A DNA stretch of 64,000 nucleotides, taken from Paenibacillus sp. HWE-109 (GTDB lineage Bacteria > Bacillota > Bacilli > Paenibacillales > NBRC-103111). A model generated the notes under the pieces. It was given only the letters and a program-made list of their open reading frames with translations, had not been told where the DNA came from and did no database searches. The position numbers and the translations under genes were made by a program. Every line of letters begins with the position of its first letter. The stretch's first letter is position 1. Where the stretch lies: NCBI RefSeq assembly GCF_022163125.1, contig NZ_CP091881.1, positions 5,394,001 through 5,458,000 of the forward strand, read 5' to 3'. Shown here piece by piece: positions 41,157 through 49,536 of the stretch.

Positions 41157-42197
41157 TTAAAGTTCTGATGTGATCAGTGCCTTCATACCAGCGCCCTGTG
41201 CCGCATAGTCCAAAGCAGCCACCGTATCTTCAATTGAAAATTTGGCAGTAATGAGCGATTTCACATCGATTTTACCGGTAGAAATCATATCCATAGCCTT
41301 GTTTACATCCAGCAAACTAGAGCCTGTAGTCGCCGTTACGAGAAGTTCCTTATAGTGAATGAGGTTCGTATTCAACGTCACGAATTCCTTGCCTTTAGGT
41401 AATCCTCCGAATAACGAGACACGACCGTGATAACCTGCGACTTCAAGCGCGACCTTCTGCATCTCGGGGTCGGAATTGGATGTAATCACGACATCTACGC
41501 CGCGTCCATCCGTGATTCGGTCAATCTCTTCTTTTAAATCGGATTCTCTGTTGTTAATAACAATGTCCGCTCCGTATTGCTTGATTTGTTCAAGACGCGC
41601 GTCCGATCTCCCCGCAACGATAATGCGTCCGCCGGCCATTTTATTCATCATCACATGAAGGGCGCCGATAGGTCCGGGGCCAATAATCAGCACCGTATCG
41701 CCAGGAACTGTTCGATGAGCTTCATAGGCATGCAGCACACAAGAAAGCGGTTCTGCAATGGCTGCCTCCTCGTAGCTTACATGGTCCGGAATTTTAATTA
41801 CGTTGCTTACGGCAAAGGAAGGAACTTTGACATATTCCGCAAAGCCGCCATCCATACTAATTCCGAAAGCTTGATAATTTGGACAAAGCTGGTTATAACC
41901 TCGTATACACATATGACATGTGCCGCATCCCACATTGGGCGGCAGAGCAACGCGCGTTCCGACCTGGAAGCCTTTGATCGCGGAACCAACTTGGACGACT
42001 TCTCCGGAAGTTTCGTGTCCAAGCACACGCTTTACACCCTCTGGAACTTTGAAATGCCCGTATCTATAAATACGATTGTCCGTTCCGCAAACCGAGCAAG
42101 CCTTAACCTTTACAAGCATCTCGTTGTCTTGTATATCCGGAATGGGTACATCTTCTATACGAATATCACCAATACCGTAGTAGTACGCTGCTTTCAT
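41157..42197 (-). CDS. Zinc-dependent medium-chain dehydrogenase (sorbitol/threonine dehydrogenase-like)
   Basis: 346 residues. Catalytic zinc site SVCGTDNRIYRYG and GHETSGEV; structural cysteines CGTCHMCIRGYNQLC; nucleotide motif IIGPGPIGALHV. It probably oxidises a polyol or sugar hydroxyl with NAD. First gene of a four-gene operon (dehydrogenase, GatD-like, AroE-like, cupin isomerase). GAGGAG lies before the ATG. An AT-rich palindrome about 70 bp upstream resembles sites before two other units of the RpiR cluster, so RpiR-type control is likely. Confidence 0.9.
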   Translation of the reverse strand: MKAAYYYGIGDIRIEDVPIPDIQDNEMLVKVKACSVCGTDNRIYRYGHFKVPEGVKRVLGHETSGEVVQVGSAIKGFQVGTRVALPPNVGCGTCHMCIRGYNQLCPNYQAFGISMDGGFAEYVKVPSFAVSNVIKIPDHVSYEEAAIAEPLSCVLHAYEAHRTVPGDTVLIIGPGPIGALHVMMNKMAGGRIIVAGRSDARLEQIKQYGADIVINNRESDLKEEIDRITDGRGVDVVITSNSDPEMQKVALEVAGYHGRVSLFGGLPKGKEFVTLNTNLIHYKELLVTATTGSSLLDVNKAMDMISTGKIDVKSLITAKFSIEDTVAALDYAAQGAGMKALITSEL

Positions 42198-42266
42198 TTG
42201 TAAGCTCCTCTCTGGTCAACATTTGGAATAATTAATTGTCGGGAATTTTATTTTAAAAAAAATTAG

Positions 42267-42283
42267 ATAAAATATTATTTTAT
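42267..42283. promoter_or_regulatory. AT-rich palindrome, candidate RpiR-family operator
   Basis: A perfect 17-bp palindrome, ATAAAATA-T-TATTTTAT. On the minus strand it is preceded by ATCGA, giving a block shared with the site at 49499. TTGAAT and TATCTA flank it as possible -35 and -10 with 17 bp between, so a bound regulator would sit inside the promoter. Confidence 0.55.
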
Positions 42284-42308
42284 TCGATTCAAGGCGCAAG
42301 GCCCCCTA

Positions 42309-42333
42309 TCAAAGTAACTTTCGCTTACTTTGA
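42309..42333. terminator. Hairpin after the RpiR-type gene
   Basis: TCAAAGTAA pairs with TTACTTTGA around a 7-base loop, 26 bp after the RpiR-type stop codon. No T-run follows, so termination is uncertain. Confidence 0.45.
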
Positions 42334-42358
42334 CAGAGTCAACTAAGAGATTCTGTTA

Positions 42359-43285
42359 TCATTTCTCTCTTGAACTGCGAAGCACCTTAAAGGTTTCTTC
42401 CATATAATTCATCGTTTTCGTGAAATTTTTGGCTGCGTACGAGGCGTAGATTAAATCCAGCACCAGAATTTGCGCTGTTTTGGATGCAGCCGCTTCCCAA
42501 TAAAGCGCAGAACCCTCATTGGACGATTTGGCTGATGTGAACAAGATAATATCCGAATACTTCGTTAAAGGTGAATCTTCAAACGAAGTAATACCAATCG
42601 TTCGTGCTCCTTTGGATTGCGCGAGTTTCATTGAATCGACAACATCCTTAGAACGACCCGAGTTGCTGATCCCAATCAGGACATCTTCGGGGCTTGCAAT
42701 TGCCGCACTCATCAGCAGCGAGCTTGTGTCGCCAAGCAGCATACTTTTCTTGCCGGCCCTCGTGAAGCGCATTACGCCTGATACCGCTGCTGCCCTTGAA
42801 GAACCCATGCTGCTGAAGAGGATCGTATTGGCTTGGTCGATTGCTGCCACAGCTTTGCCAAGCTCCCCGATGTTTAGGCGCTGCTTGGTTTCTGTCATCG
42901 TTTGAACATTGCGGTACAGAACTTTCTCCAGAATCATTTCTGGTGTATCCGTGCGAGTAATGTCCTCATAGACATAATTATCTTCCGTGGACAAACTGGA
43001 CGTATCGTTCATCGTTAATGCCTCGGCGATACCGATTTTCAACTCTTGATAGCTATCCAAGCCGATTTCTTTGACGAATCGCGTGATGGTGGATTCTGCA
43101 ACATTACAAGCGGCAGCTAATTCCTTGGTGGTAATGATCTTACACTGACTCGGATTTTCCAGAATATAATCAGCAATCCGACGAAGAGCAGGATTCAGAT
43201 AGGCAATCTTTTTGTTAATAAGTCTAAAAACATCCTGGTGTAGGGTATGATTTCCTTCTTCCAATGGCGGTGCACCTCGTATCAT
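42359..43285 (-). CDS. RpiR/MurR-family transcriptional regulator
   Basis: 308 residues. The N-terminal RpiR helix-turn-helix (about 15-90: ALRRIADYILENPSQ, KELAAACNVAESTITRFVKEIGL) is joined to a C-terminal SIS sugar-phosphate-binding domain (about 130-260: ANTILFSSMGSSRAAA, DVLIGISNSGRSKDVVDSM). These regulators sense phosphosugars. It follows the second ABC operon by about 75 bp on the same strand and may be cotranscribed. Three AT-rich palindromes nearby are candidate targets. ATG 43285 has a weak ribosome binding site; TTG 43264 with GAGGTG eight bases upstream is a good alternative. Confidence 0.92.
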   Translation of the reverse strand: MIRGAPPLEEGNHTLHQDVFRLINKKIAYLNPALRRIADYILENPSQCKIITTKELAAACNVAESTITRFVKEIGLDSYQELKIGIAEALTMNDTSSLSTEDNYVYEDITRTDTPEMILEKVLYRNVQTMTETKQRLNIGELGKAVAAIDQANTILFSSMGSSRAAAVSGVMRFTRAGKKSMLLGDTSSLLMSAAIASPEDVLIGISNSGRSKDVVDSMKLAQSKGARTIGITSFEDSPLTKYSDIILFTSAKSSNEGSALYWEAAASKTAQILVLDLIYASYAAKNFTKTMNYMEETFKVLRSSREK

Positions 43286-43360
43286 GAATATTCACCGGGA
43301 TTTACGTTAATCCTAAGGAGGCGATAAGCCTATTCTATTCAAGTAGGAACTTTTTTTCAA

Positions 43361-44353
43361 CTAAGCCCGCTTTTTCTTCTTGAGTGAATCGACGTAAACA
43401 GCCGTTACAATAACAAGTCCTTTGATGATCATCTGCCAATAAGACGATACATGCATTAAATTCAACCCGTTATTGAGAACCCCGATAATCAATGCACCTA
43501 TGAAAACTCCACCTATCTTACCAATTCCTCCGGAGAAGCTTGTGCCACCCAAGACTACAGCTGCTATGGCGTCTAACTCGAATCCACTGCCAGACGTTGG
43601 TTGTGCGGATGACATTCTCGCAGCTAGAATAACCCCGCTTAATCCTGCGAGAAGACCCGATATGGTATAGACGAGCATTTCAATCTTTGAGATCTGAATA
43701 CCCGAGAACCTTGCAGCTTCCCGATTGCCGCCAACCGCATAGACATGTCTTCCAAATTTCGTTTTATTCAAAATAAAAGAAGTGATGATCAGACAAATAA
43801 CCATAATAAGGATGGGCACTGGAATCGGCCCGATGTAGCCATTTCCAATGAAGGATAAGATCTCATTATTAAAGCTCATCGGTCTGCCGCCGGTTAATAC
43901 ATACGCGAATCCGCGGGCCATGATCATCATCGACAACGTTACGATAAAGGGCGGAATCTTGCCTTTGGTGATCACAAATCCGTTTATAAGTCCTAGAACA
44001 GCACCTATCAACAACCCGACTATAAGAGCCGGAACAATGGGAACACCCATAAATAATAAACCGATGGTTATCACTTGTGAAACAGCTAGAATCGAGCCAA
44101 CAGATAGGTCAATTCCATTGATCAGTATGGTAAAAGTCATACCAAATGCGATGATGGCATTAATCGATATTTGCCTCAAAACATTCAATACATTGCTAGT
44201 AGACAAAAATGTCGATGTCGTCAAAGCGAAAAATACAATCAAACTCACGAGGGCAATCAAGATTCCCGAATTAGATACGACATAATGTACAACGGGCCAT
44301 TTTCGCCATGAATCACTTTTCTTTCGTTCCATCTCGCTAAGAACTTGATTCAT
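43361..44353 (-). CDS. Ribose-type ABC transporter permease (RbsC family), second system
   Basis: 330 residues with RbsC signatures: INAIIAFGMTFTILINGIDLSVGSILAVSQ near 63-92, here the conserved substrate-channel region, and GGTSFSGGIGKIGGVFIGALIIGVLNNGLNLM near the end. AGGAGG lies eight bases before the ATG. The first 17 bases overlap the end of the ATPase gene, showing tight translational coupling. It resembles the first-system permease in layout but differs clearly in sequence, so the two importers are not a recent duplication. Confidence 0.95.
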   Translation of the reverse strand: MNQVLSEMERKKSDSWRKWPVVHYVVSNSGILIALVSLIVFFALTTSTFLSTSNVLNVLRQISINAIIAFGMTFTILINGIDLSVGSILAVSQVITIGLLFMGVPIVPALIVGLLIGAVLGLINGFVITKGKIPPFIVTLSMMIMARGFAYVLTGGRPMSFNNEILSFIGNGYIGPIPVPILIMVICLIITSFILNKTKFGRHVYAVGGNREAARFSGIQISKIEMLVYTISGLLAGLSGVILAARMSSAQPTSGSGFELDAIAAVVLGGTSFSGGIGKIGGVFIGALIIGVLNNGLNLMHVSSYWQMIIKGLVIVTAVYVDSLKKKKRA

Positions 44354-45857
44354 TTCTCACACCTCCTGTTGCATGAATTAGAATATTCTCTTGTGTGATC
44401 TCGCTTTCCATCGTTAATTCACCGCTGATTTCCCCTTGATACATGGTCATAACCCGCGTGCTCATATTAATGATTTCCGGAAGCTCGGATGAGACCATAA
44501 TGATGCTGACCCCCGACTGCGCCAAAATGGACATGAACGAATAGATTTCTTTTTTGGCACCTACATCAATACCTCGCGTAGGTTCATCAAGAATCAAAAT
44601 ATCCGGTTTCATTGCAAGCCATTTGGCGATGATCACCTTTTGCTGATTCCCGCCGCTTAGATTCATCAATTGCTGCTCTGGAGAGGGGGTGCGAATGGAA
44701 AGCCTCTCAATATATTTGTCCACCAACGTTTCTTCTTTTCGCTTATCCACTTGGAAGAACTTTACCATGGAGTCCAGCACGCTGAGACTTATATTATAGG
44801 AAATGCTTTGAATCAGAATGGCCCCTTGTTCTTTGCGATCCTCTGGAACAAATCCGATACCGCTTTGGATGGCATCCTTAGGGTTCTTGATCCGTATCTT
44901 TTTCTGATTTAAATAGATTTTGCCGCTGCTGGATTTGTCGATGCCAAAAATGGTCCTCATAAGTTCCGTCCTTCCCGAACCCACCAAACCATAAAACCCA
45001 AGGATCTCTCCCTTGTAGAGACTAAAACTGACGTTTTTGACTCTCGTACCGCTGGAAAGATTCCGCACCTCCAGAATTTTCTCTCCGGCCTGAATAACCG
45101 GTTTGGCATAGATCTCTGACAGCTCTCTTCCAACCATCAAATGAACGAGATCTTGGTAACTGGTATCCTTCATCTCCCGGGTCGCCACATAAGTACCGTC
45201 CCTTAATACAGTCACTTTATCTGCGATTGCAAATAATTCTTCCATACGGTGGGAGATATAAATGACAGAGACACCCTTCCGTCTCAATCCCCTTATCGTA
45301 TCCAGCAGTTTGACAACTTCCTTCTCGGTTAACGATGACGTAGGTTCATCCATCACGATAATTCGGTTATCCTTAGATAAAGCTTTAGCGATTTCAACCA
45401 TCTGCTGCTGGGCAACCGTCAAATGGCTTACATACTCGTCGGCGTCGATATCTAATTCAAACTGATCGAGAATCTTCTGCCCATATCGCATGATTTCTTT
45501 CCTATTGACTAGTTGCAAAGGGCCCTTGGAGGGCTCCCTGCCTAGTACAATATTTTCTGCTACCGTCATATTCGGCGCGAGACACAACTCCTGATGAATA
45601 ACACTGATTCCGATGCTCTCTGAAAAACTAACATCCTTAATTTCTACTTTGTTACCGTCAAAGATGATCTCACCTTCGTCTGGAACCAATATTCCGCCAA
45701 GAATCTTGATCAGTGTAGACTTCCCCGCTCCATTCTCGCCAAGCAGAGCATGAACTTCTCCTCCATGGACTTCAAGATTCACACGATCAAGCGCTTTGAC
45801 TCCCGGAAAGCTCTTACTGATATGTTTCATTTGCAAAAGAGGCATATTGTTTTCCAT
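44337..45857 (-). CDS. Ribose-type sugar ABC transporter ATPase (RbsA/MglA family), second system
   Basis: 506 residues, tandem ABC domains. First Walker A GENGAGKST, signature VAQQQMVEIAKAL, Walker B IIVMDEPTSSL. The second domain has GLVGSGRTELMRTIFG, LSGGNQQKVIIAKWLA and ILILDEPTRGIDVG. It energises uptake through the permease encoded just downstream. GGAAGG precedes the ATG. The binding-protein gene ends 37 bp upstream. Confidence 0.95.
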   Translation of the reverse strand: MENNMPLLQMKHISKSFPGVKALDRVNLEVHGGEVHALLGENGAGKSTLIKILGGILVPDEGEIIFDGNKVEIKDVSFSESIGISVIHQELCLAPNMTVAENIVLGREPSKGPLQLVNRKEIMRYGQKILDQFELDIDADEYVSHLTVAQQQMVEIAKALSKDNRIIVMDEPTSSLTEKEVVKLLDTIRGLRRKGVSVIYISHRMEELFAIADKVTVLRDGTYVATREMKDTSYQDLVHLMVGRELSEIYAKPVIQAGEKILEVRNLSSGTRVKNVSFSLYKGEILGFYGLVGSGRTELMRTIFGIDKSSSGKIYLNQKKIRIKNPKDAIQSGIGFVPEDRKEQGAILIQSISYNISLSVLDSMVKFFQVDKRKEETLVDKYIERLSIRTPSPEQQLMNLSGGNQQKVIIAKWLAMKPDILILDEPTRGIDVGAKKEIYSFMSILAQSGVSIIMVSSELPEIINMSTRVMTMYQGEISGELTMESEITQENILIHATGGVRNESSS

Positions 45858-45894
45858 AGGATACCTTCCTTTATTACGGCGTACAAATGGCTAT

Positions 45895-46866
45895 TTATTT
45901 CAAATATTGTTGATAGTTGGACTGGTCAATGAACAAGCTTTCGACCTTAACCCACTTTTCAACATTTTCTTTGTTTAGAATCTTGTAAACTAGATCACCA
46001 GCAACTTGCCCCATCTTGACAGGGAACTGCGCGGAAGTACCTGCGATCTTATTATCCTTGACCAGTTTGATCGCATCTTGCGAACCATCAATGGAATAAA
46101 TCTTGATGTCCGTTCGTTTCGCTGCTTCTATGGCCGCCAACGCTCCTACAGCTGATGGATCATTGATGGTAAAGACGGCATTGATTTCAGGGTTGGACTG
46201 CAAGAAATTCTCCATTATCGGAAGCGCGGATTCCGTTGATGCCTTACCGTCTTGTCTGGCGACAACTTTAATGCCGGGAGATGCTTTGACCGCAGCGGTG
46301 AAGCCATCTGTTCTGTCCACAACGGCTTGCACGACAGACCAATCGATAATGGCCACGTTGGCTTTGCCGCCTGTATTTTTAACCATGGCATCGCCAAGCA
46401 CTTTGCCGGCCATGAAGTTATCCGTCGTCACCATAGCTGTAACCAGATCTGTATCCTGAGGCGGGACATCCATAATAATAACCCGAATGTTGGCTTTCTT
46501 GGCCGAAAGCAGCGCCGTCTTGATTCCTTTGCTGTCAACCGGAGCAATAAAGATGGCGTCTACCTTCTGTTGGATGAAATCTTCCACATCCGAGATCTGT
46601 TTGTTAATATCCAACTGTGCATCGACTTCAATCAGCTTGTCGCCGTGTTTATCAACGATCTCGGACTTCAAACCTTTGCTCCAATCGATAAAATGCGGGT
46701 TATTCAAAGTGAAGTACGATGCGGCAAATGTATGTTTTTTGGTCTCTTTCGAACTGCTTGTCGTGCTCGTCTCTTGCGTCTTACTTCCACAAGCAACCAT
46801 CGTAACCATAATTAGAATCAATGTGAGAATAAGAGAAGCCGACTTCATTTTTTTACTAGTTTTCAT
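45895..46866 (-). CDS. Sugar ABC transporter substrate-binding lipoprotein, second system
   Basis: 323 residues. The signal peptide ends in the lipobox MVAC (C26). The type I binding fold follows (HTFAASYFTLNNPHFIDWSKGLKS, IQQKVDAIFIAPVDSKGIKTALLSAKKA, NPEINAVFTINDPSAVGALAAIEAA). These resemble RbsB-like proteins for pentoses, hexoses or polyols. GGGGG lies nine bases before the ATG. It sits between the kinase gene and the ATPase gene, suggesting that the imported compound is phosphorylated by that kinase. Confidence 0.94.
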   Translation of the reverse strand: MKTSKKMKSASLILTLILIMVTMVACGSKTQETSTTSSSKETKKHTFAASYFTLNNPHFIDWSKGLKSEIVDKHGDKLIEVDAQLDINKQISDVEDFIQQKVDAIFIAPVDSKGIKTALLSAKKANIRVIIMDVPPQDTDLVTAMVTTDNFMAGKVLGDAMVKNTGGKANVAIIDWSVVQAVVDRTDGFTAAVKASPGIKVVARQDGKASTESALPIMENFLQSNPEINAVFTINDPSAVGALAAIEAAKRTDIKIYSIDGSQDAIKLVKDNKIAGTSAQFPVKMGQVAGDLVYKILNKENVEKWVKVESLFIDQSNYQQYLK

Positions 46867-46899
46867 TGCATAAATCCCCCTTTTTAAATATAAATGGTA

Positions 46900-48396
46900 T
46901 TAATGCTCTTCCCAATCCTTCGCTCGATCAACCGCTTTTTGCCAGCCAGCATATAGCTGATTGCGCTTACAAATATCAAATGTTGGTTCAAACCTGCGAT
47001 CTAATTCAAAAGTATCCAGCAGCTCGCTTTGACTCTGCCAAAACCCCGTTGCAAGACCCGCTAGAAATGCGGCTCCACGCGCGGTTGATTCTACAACCTT
47101 AGGTCGAATCACGGGCACGCCGAGAAGATCGGCTTGAAACTGCATGACGAAATTATTGCAGCAAACACCACCATCGACCTTCAACTCGCTATTCTTGATG
47201 TCTGAATCCTGTTCCATACACGTAATGACATCACGAATCTGATAGGCTATCGATTCAAGTGTTGCGCGGACAATGTGGTTGCGATTGGCACCACGCGTTA
47301 AGCCAAGGATAGCGCCGCGCGCATACTGATCCCAGTAAGGAGCCGAAAGTCCGACAAAAGCGGGAACAACATAAACGCCATTGGTATCTGCAACTTCTTG
47401 GGCAAGCTGCTCTGTCTCTTTGGCATCGGAAATAAGTTTCAGTTCGTCCCGCAGCCATTGTACAGAAGCACCCACAACGTATAGCAGACCTTCGAGTGCA
47501 TACTCCACCTTGTTGTTCAACCCCCATGCCACTGTGGTAAGCAGGCCGGAATCGGAGCGGATTGGCTTAGATCCCGTATGCATTAGCAGTGAACCCCCTG
47601 TTCCATAAGTGGCCTTCACCATCCCCTCATGGAAACAAGCCTGGCCGAATAGAGCGCCTTGCTGATCTCCAACAGCTGCTGCAACTGGAATGCTGGCTCC
47701 GAATAGCGACTCGTCCGTCAAGCCATAGACATCGCTTGAAGGGCGGAGTTCGGGAAGAATGGCCAGTGGAATGCCCAGCTCATGTAACATTTTAGCGTCC
47801 CATTCGATTCGATTAATGTTAAACAGCATCGTTCGTGAAGCGTTGGAATAATCCGTAATATGCACCTTGCCGCCCGTCAAATTCCAAATCAGCCAAGTAT
47901 CCACGGTTCCGAAAAGCAGTTCTCCCTTTTCAGCCTTTTCTCTAGCCCCCTCGATGTGATCGAGGATCCATTTAATCTTCGTACCTGAGAAATAGGAATC
48001 GATTAACAACCCCGTATTTTCTTTGACATATTCACTTAATCCCTGTTCTTTCAATTCTTGACAAACGTCTGCTGTTCGGCGATCCTGCCATACGATGGCG
48101 TTCATGACAGGCTTGCCTGTAGCCTTATCCCATAGAATTGTGGTCTCTCTTTGATTGGTAATTCCGATCCCTACGATATCCGACGCACTCGCATTCGCTT
48201 GTTTCAGAGCCTCTTTGGCTGTTTTTAATTGCGCTTCCCATATATCCATGGGATTGTGTTCTACCCAACCTGGCTTGGGATAGATTTGGGCAAAATCTTG
48301 ATAAGCTACGGAAACAATATTGCCATTGTGATCGAACAATATCGTCCTTGTGCTTGTTGTTCCACAATCAAATGACATCACATATTTCTCTGCCAC
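46900..48396 (-). CDS. FGGY-family kinase, glycerol kinase-like
   Basis: 498 residues, the GlpK length. Strong GlpK features: FDCGTTSTRTILFD, EQIYPKPGWVEH-like FAQIYPKPGWVEHNP, GITNQRETTILWD (R and E that hold glycerol), VWQDRRTAD, IDSYFSGTKIKWILDH, VGDQQGALFGQ (catalytic Asp) and YGTGGSLL. GTG 48396 five bases after GGGAGG gives a GlpK-sized protein; the frame is open to 48438. Glycerol kinase is the best match, but its place ahead of a ribose-type importer rather than glpF/glpD suggests another polyol may be the real substrate. A cre-like site lies upstream. Confidence 0.85.
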   Translation of the reverse strand: MAEKYVMSFDCGTTSTRTILFDHNGNIVSVAYQDFAQIYPKPGWVEHNPMDIWEAQLKTAKEALKQANASASDIVGIGITNQRETTILWDKATGKPVMNAIVWQDRRTADVCQELKEQGLSEYVKENTGLLIDSYFSGTKIKWILDHIEGAREKAEKGELLFGTVDTWLIWNLTGGKVHITDYSNASRTMLFNINRIEWDAKMLHELGIPLAILPELRPSSDVYGLTDESLFGASIPVAAAVGDQQGALFGQACFHEGMVKATYGTGGSLLMHTGSKPIRSDSGLLTTVAWGLNNKVEYALEGLLYVVGASVQWLRDELKLISDAKETEQLAQEVADTNGVYVVPAFVGLSAPYWDQYARGAILGLTRGANRNHIVRATLESIAYQIRDVITCMEQDSDIKNSELKVDGGVCCNNFVMQFQADLLGVPVIRPKVVESTARGAAFLAGLATGFWQSQSELLDTFELDRRFEPTFDICKRNQLYAGWQKAVDRAKDWEEH

Positions 48397-48442
48397 GCCA
48401 ACCTCCCGCTTTCCTGTGCATTTATAGCTTGGAGCCACACGA

Positions 48443-48456
48443 TTTAACCGCTTACA
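48443..48456. promoter_or_regulatory. Weaker cre-like site before the kinase/ABC operon
   Basis: TTTAACCGCTTACA matches 12 of 14 cre positions. An 11-bp inverted repeat (ATGATTAGCTC at 48468-48478, GAGCTAATCAT at 48521-48531) lies just upstream and may be a second control element or a terminator-like hairpin. Confidence 0.4.
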
Positions 48457-48571
48457 AATGCTTATATATGATTAGCTCTATGATCCGCTGCAACTTGTCA
48501 TAATTGCCATGCAGGACTTCGAGCTAATCATGTACGTTATTCTTTTACACTGTCAGCAATGCCGCAATCCT

Positions 48572-49393
48572 TTATACTTCCATGCCATAACGGTGTACCT
48601 TATGCGTTGGATAAAAGGAGAACGAAGGAATCGTAACATCAGGTGTTCTTGTTGCAACGAAGAGAGTCGCTTCTGCAACATTCTCTACATCGATGCAGCT
48701 ATTATAGATTCCCTCTTTCAGTTCTTTTTCATCCAGCCAGCCATCCGTATAAGCAGCAAGATCACCGTCATAAATCCCTGAATCGATGACTTTGGTCATT
48801 GGCGTCTTCACGTGAGAAGGATTGATTACGGTTACACCAATATTTTTATCTTTGCCTTCCAACAAAATATTTTTGCTAAGGCCCATCATGCCATGCTTCG
48901 AAGCGCGATATGGACTATGTCCTGGACAGGATGCTACTTTGGCTGAAGATGAACCCATATTGATGATTCTGCCACCCGTCGTTTGTTTTTCCATGTAGCG
49001 GAATGCTTCTCGACAGCACAGGAAGACCGCGGTCAAGTTGGGGCCAATTGTTTTGTTCCACTCTTCGAGCGTAGTCTGGCCGATTGGCGGAGACAAAGAA
49101 TCACGTCCAGCACTATTCACAAGAAGATCAACACTGCCCCATTTATCATTGGCATACTTGAAGAAATTAGCAACTTCATCTTCTTCTGTTACATCGCCGA
49201 CAATCCAATCACAGATGCCATTTTCAGCTTCGATCTCAGCAGCAACCTGCTTCATACGCTCTTCATCTATATCCACTAATAACACTTTACTGGCATTGGC
49301 AGCGAAAATTTTCGATACAGCTTCACCGATGCCTGAAGCGGCTCCAGTGACGATTGCAACTTTACCTTCTAATTGAGTTCCTTTAGGATACAT
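48572..49393 (-). CDS. Short-chain dehydrogenase/reductase (SDR), sugar-acid or polyol type
   Basis: 273 residues. TGAASGIGEA (about 15-24), NSAGRDS, catalytic Ser in NMGSSSAKV and YRASK complete the SDR signature. LLVDIDEER at the end of beta-2 has Asp, pointing to NAD rather than NADP. GAGGAAG precedes the ATG. It has its own near-perfect promoter at 49465-49492 with an AT-rich palindrome next to it, and the next gene downstream is the kinase of the second ABC system. Confidence 0.92.
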   Translation of the reverse strand: MYPKGTQLEGKVAIVTGAASGIGEAVSKIFAANASKVLLVDIDEERMKQVAAEIEAENGICDWIVGDVTEEDEVANFFKYANDKWGSVDLLVNSAGRDSLSPPIGQTTLEEWNKTIGPNLTAVFLCCREAFRYMEKQTTGGRIINMGSSSAKVASCPGHSPYRASKHGMMGLSKNILLEGKDKNIGVTVINPSHVKTPMTKVIDSGIYDGDLAAYTDGWLDEKELKEGIYNSCIDVENVAEATLFVATRTPDVTIPSFSFYPTHKVHRYGMEV

Positions 49394-49464
49394 ATAATTC
49401 TTCCTCTCTAGTTTTGAATTCTGTTCTGGTTGCGTTGATGAATGGAATAAGGATTTATACTCTT

Positions 49465-49492
49465 ATTATAGAATATTATTTTTCACTGTCAA
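49465..49492 (-). promoter_or_regulatory. Consensus SigA promoter of the SDR gene
   Basis: Minus strand -35 TTGACA (49487-49492), 16-bp spacer, -10 TATAAT (49465-49470): both hexamers perfect. Such a strong promoter implies tight repression, presumably through the palindrome just upstream of the -35. Confidence 0.85.
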
Positions 49493-49498
49493 TACAAA

Positions 49499-49512
49499 AA
49501 TAAAATTTTATT
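49499..49512. promoter_or_regulatory. AT-rich palindrome, candidate RpiR-family operator
   Basis: AATAAAATTTTATT, a perfect 14-bp palindrome seven bases upstream of the -35. On the minus strand ATCGAATAAAAT is shared with the site at 42267, and the core AAATAAAATTTTATTT is shared with the long palindrome at 53027. Confidence 0.55.
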
Positions 49513-49536
49513 CGATAAAGGGTTTACAAAAATGAA

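Noticed and set aside
41577..42203. 208-codon plus-strand frame opposite the zinc dehydrogenase
   Set aside because: Antisense shadow of a well supported gene with typical codon-composition mirroring.
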